Origin: Clostridiales bacterium
GTDB lineage: Bacteria; Bacillota; Clostridia; Saccharofermentanales; UBA5734
DNA: 7,437 bases
Assembly: GCA_003532195.1 (NCBI GenBank)
Contig: DOFA01000006.1
Coordinates: forward strand, 1 to 7,437
Direction: 5' to 3'
Of this stretch, positions 6,146 through 7,437 are shown in pieces (positions within the stretch are counted from its first letter, which is position 1; every line of letters begins with the position of its first letter). The position numbers and the translations under genes are program-made. A model generated the notes under the pieces. It saw nothing but the letters and a program-made list of their open reading frames with translations, ran no database searches and was not told the DNA's origin.

Positions 6146-7018
6146 ATGTTTATCGATGCGAACGGACAGAAATGGTTTAAAGGCAACTTGCACGCGCACA
6201 CGACAAATTCCGACGGTCGCCGGGCTCCGGAGGATGTGATTAAGCTTTATGCCGACGCAGATTATGATTTTCTGGCGTTGACCGATCACTGGCGCTATCA
6301 GGGAATGGCGCAGAAAGAGCACATGCTGCTGCTTTCCGGCTGCGAATACGATACGGGAAGCGATCCACGGGACGGGATTATCCATATTGTCGGCATCGGA
6401 ATGGCCCGGCAGCCCGAACTGACCGCTGTACCGCGTCCTGCGGCTCAGGCGATGATTGATGCGATCAATGGCTGCGGCGGTCTGGCGATCCTGGCGCATC
6501 CGGCCTGGTCGCTGAATATGCCGGAGCATATACGGATGCTGCGTGGCTTGGCTGGGACGGAGATTTACAATTCGGTATCCGATTTACCGCACAGCGCGCG
6601 GCCTTATTCCGGATTGGTTGTCGATCAGCTGGCTTGCCAGGATTATCTGCTGCCCTGCTTTGCCGCCGATGACAGCCATTTTTATGACGGTGAGGAAACA
6701 AAAAGCTATATCATGGTCCGTTGCGAGAGCTGTACACCCGCAGCCCTGATGGCGGCGATCCGCCGCGGTGATTTTTATGCGACCCAGGGGCCGCAGATCC
6801 GTCTGGAAATGAAAGAGGACCGGCTTGAAGTCACCTGCACGCCGGCCGAGCATATTGTCTTTTTTTCGAATGTCGTCTATTCGAACCATTGCTCCAGCAG
6901 CGGGCATGGCCTGACCGCGGCGGTCTATCCCTTCTCGGGCCCCGAACGCTTCATCCGGGTGGAGGTGACCGACAGCCAGGACCGCACAGCCTGGTCTTCG
7001 CCGGTCAGACGGTCATAA
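6146..7018 (+). CDS. PHP-domain metallohydrolase, CehA/McbA-like
   Basis: This 290-residue cytoplasmic enzyme has the PHP fold, which uses a metal cluster (two or three ions) to hydrolyse phosphoesters. In the CehA/McbA branch, members have also been linked to ester or carbamate hydrolysis. All expected metal ligands are visible: H16 and H18 with D23 (LHAHTTNSDG), D47-H48 (LTDH), E67 (SGCEY), H80 (GIIH), H118 (LAHPAW), E139 (GTEIYN) and D176-H178 (DDSH). The last 85 residues begin with RRGDFYATQGP (206-216) and end with AWSSPVR, a layout characteristic of CehA-type proteins. They probably form the beta-rich C-terminal part. There is no signal peptide and length is ordinary for the short form. 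The gene follows the amidohydrolase by 99 bp and likely serves the same pathway. The true substrate is open; a phosphatase or phosphodiesterase acting on a small metabolite is equally possible. Confidence 0.9.
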   Translation: MFIDANGQKWFKGNLHAHTTNSDGRRAPEDVIKLYADADYDFLALTDHWRYQGMAQKEHMLLLSGCEYDTGSDPRDGIIHIVGIGMARQPELTAVPRPAAQAMIDAINGCGGLAILAHPAWSLNMPEHIRMLRGLAGTEIYNSVSDLPHSARPYSGLVVDQLACQDYLLPCFAADDSHFYDGEETKSYIMVRCESCTPAALMAAIRRGDFYATQGPQIRLEMKEDRLEVTCTPAEHIVFFSNVVYSNHCSSSGHGLTAAVYPFSGPERFIRVEVTDSQDRTAWSSPVRRS

Positions 7019-7030
7019 ATCGAAGGAATA

Positions 7031-7088
7031 AACGCTGGAAACGGGATAAACATAGCTTCTATAAACCGGCAAATGGCAAACCAGCGTT
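7031..7088. repeat. 8-bp inverted repeat upstream of the UroD-like promoter
   Basis: AACGCTGG (7031-7038) and CCAGCGTT (7081-7088) are perfect inverted copies separated by 42 bases, starting 13 bases after the PHP stop codon. The right arm ends 12 bases before the -35 hexamer of the next promoter. The interval also carries three ATAAAC hexamers (7028, 7046, 7061) and a GGCAAA doublet (7068, 7075). No T-run follows, so it is a poor terminator; a binding site for an activator or repressor fits better. Confidence 0.4.
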
Positions 7089-7099
7089 AAACCCGCGAA

Positions 7100-7128
7100 T
7101 TGACAAAACATTTTAAAACGATTAAAAT
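7100..7128 (+). promoter_or_regulatory. Strong sigma-70 type promoter of the UroD-like gene
   Basis: TTGACA (7100-7105) matches the -35 consensus exactly, TAAAAT (7123-7128) matches the -10 consensus at five of six positions, and the spacer is the ideal 17 bp and AT-rich. Transcription would start near 7135, giving a leader of about 95 bases. The leader (7135-7229) contains a weak ACAGG/CCTGT pairing (7164-7168 with 7191-7195) but no riboswitch that could be recognised. Confidence 0.75.
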
Positions 7129-7229
7129 TCAAGATATTCCGCCAAGTTAAAATCAGCAGCCGAACAGGCGCCGCGTTTGTCTTGAACATACCTGTGACCG
7201 GAGGGCGGATGTCAGAGTGGAGGTTTCAT

Positions 7230-7437
7230 ATGACAGGCCGTGAGAGGTTATTATGCGCGCTAAAACATCAGGAACCCGATCAGGTGCCGATTTTCGAATG
7301 CAATTACAGCAGGCCTCTGTTTCAGGAAGTTCTCGGCTATGTGCCAGATACCTTTGATCCGGTCAACGTCATTGAATGCAGCCACCGGATCGGCTATGAC
7401 TTCGCGTTCCTGTTGATCCCCGGTATGAGCGGATTCC
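7230..7437 (+). CDS. UroD-like protein, probable corrinoid-type methyltransferase, N-terminal part (3' end outside window)
   Basis: The first 69 residues of a gene cut by the right edge are visible. The opening MTGRERLLCALKHQEPDQVP closely follows the start shared by the uroporphyrinogen decarboxylase-like superfamily (R-E-R-...-A-L-...-P-D-x-V-P). This family includes HemE and the MtaA/MtbA/CmuA methyltransferases that move methyl groups between corrinoid proteins and coenzyme M or folate. The HemE signature RQAGRYLPEY, expected soon after this opening, is absent: the visible sequence runs VPIFECNYSRPLFQE instead. A haem-pathway enzyme is therefore unlikely and a methyltransferase-like or uncharacterised member is favoured. 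The start at 7230 is supported by GTGGAGG (7217-7223) and by the family's usual N-terminus. An in-frame ATG at 7209 would add seven residues and has a GGAGGG only three bases away, too close. Function within the family cannot be settled from the fragment. Confidence 0.82.
   Translation, partial: MTGRERLLCALKHQEPDQVPIFECNYSRPLFQEVLGYVPDTFDPVNVIECSHRIGYDFAFLLIPGMSGF

Noticed and set aside
5690..6529. Long - strand open frame (279 codons) across the amidohydrolase/PHP junction
   Set aside because: It overlaps two well-supported + strand genes, including their catalytic motifs, and its translation shows no domain.
7209..7229. Upstream in-frame start for the UroD-like gene (ATG at 7209)
   Set aside because: Its GGAGGG is only three bases from the ATG, while the ATG at 7230 has GTGGAGG at a normal distance and matches the family's usual start.
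7135..7229. Cobalamin riboswitch in the leader of the UroD-like gene
   Set aside because: It would fit a corrinoid-linked enzyme, but no conserved B12-box or typical paired elements could be recognised and the leader is short.
7230..7437. HemE (uroporphyrinogen decarboxylase proper)
   Set aside because: The N-terminal opening fits the superfamily, but the RQAGRYLPEY motif that marks HemE is missing from the region where it should occur.

Overview
The window looks like part of the chromosome of a moderately GC-rich anaerobic Gram-positive bacterium, probably a Clostridia-like member of the Bacillota. This is an inference. It rests on an extracytoplasmic PASTA-repeat protein, strong GGAGG-type ribosome binding sites, a BcrA-like ABC exporter, and an amidohydrolase / PHP / UroD-like set typical of anaerobes. 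No rRNA, tRNA, CRISPR array or transposase gene was found. All convincing genes lie on the + strand.

Left block (2-4344): three genes that appear to form one operon. They are the 3' end of an ABC-transporter ATPase gene, an ABC-2 type permease with a very large extracytoplasmic insertion, and a single-pass membrane protein carrying seven PASTA repeats but no kinase or penicillin-binding domain. Gaps are 82 and 61 bp, each coding start has a good Shine-Dalgarno sequence, and no promoter is evident inside the block. A plausible reading is an envelope-directed exporter paired with a cell-wall-binding protein. The substrate cannot be read from the sequence.

Middle spacer (4345-4645, about 300 bp): AT-richer and gene-free, but structured. 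It holds a small hairpin after the PASTA gene, a long hairpin that reads as an intrinsic terminator on the - strand, a plausible sigma-70 promoter, and two identical 12-bp sites with a palindromic 10-bp core, 62 bp apart, just upstream of the next gene.

Right block (4646-7437): metabolic genes. A complete ATZ/TRZ-like amidohydrolase is followed by a complete CehA/McbA-type PHP metallohydrolase. Then comes the start of a UroD-like (corrinoid methyltransferase-type) gene, which runs off the right edge. The last gene has a near-consensus promoter of its own (TTGACA, 17 bp, TAAAAT) with an inverted repeat just upstream. The trio suggests a degradative or demethylation pathway for a small, possibly nitrogenous or methylated compound. 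That is the most interesting hypothesis here, and it needs the missing right-hand neighbours to judge.
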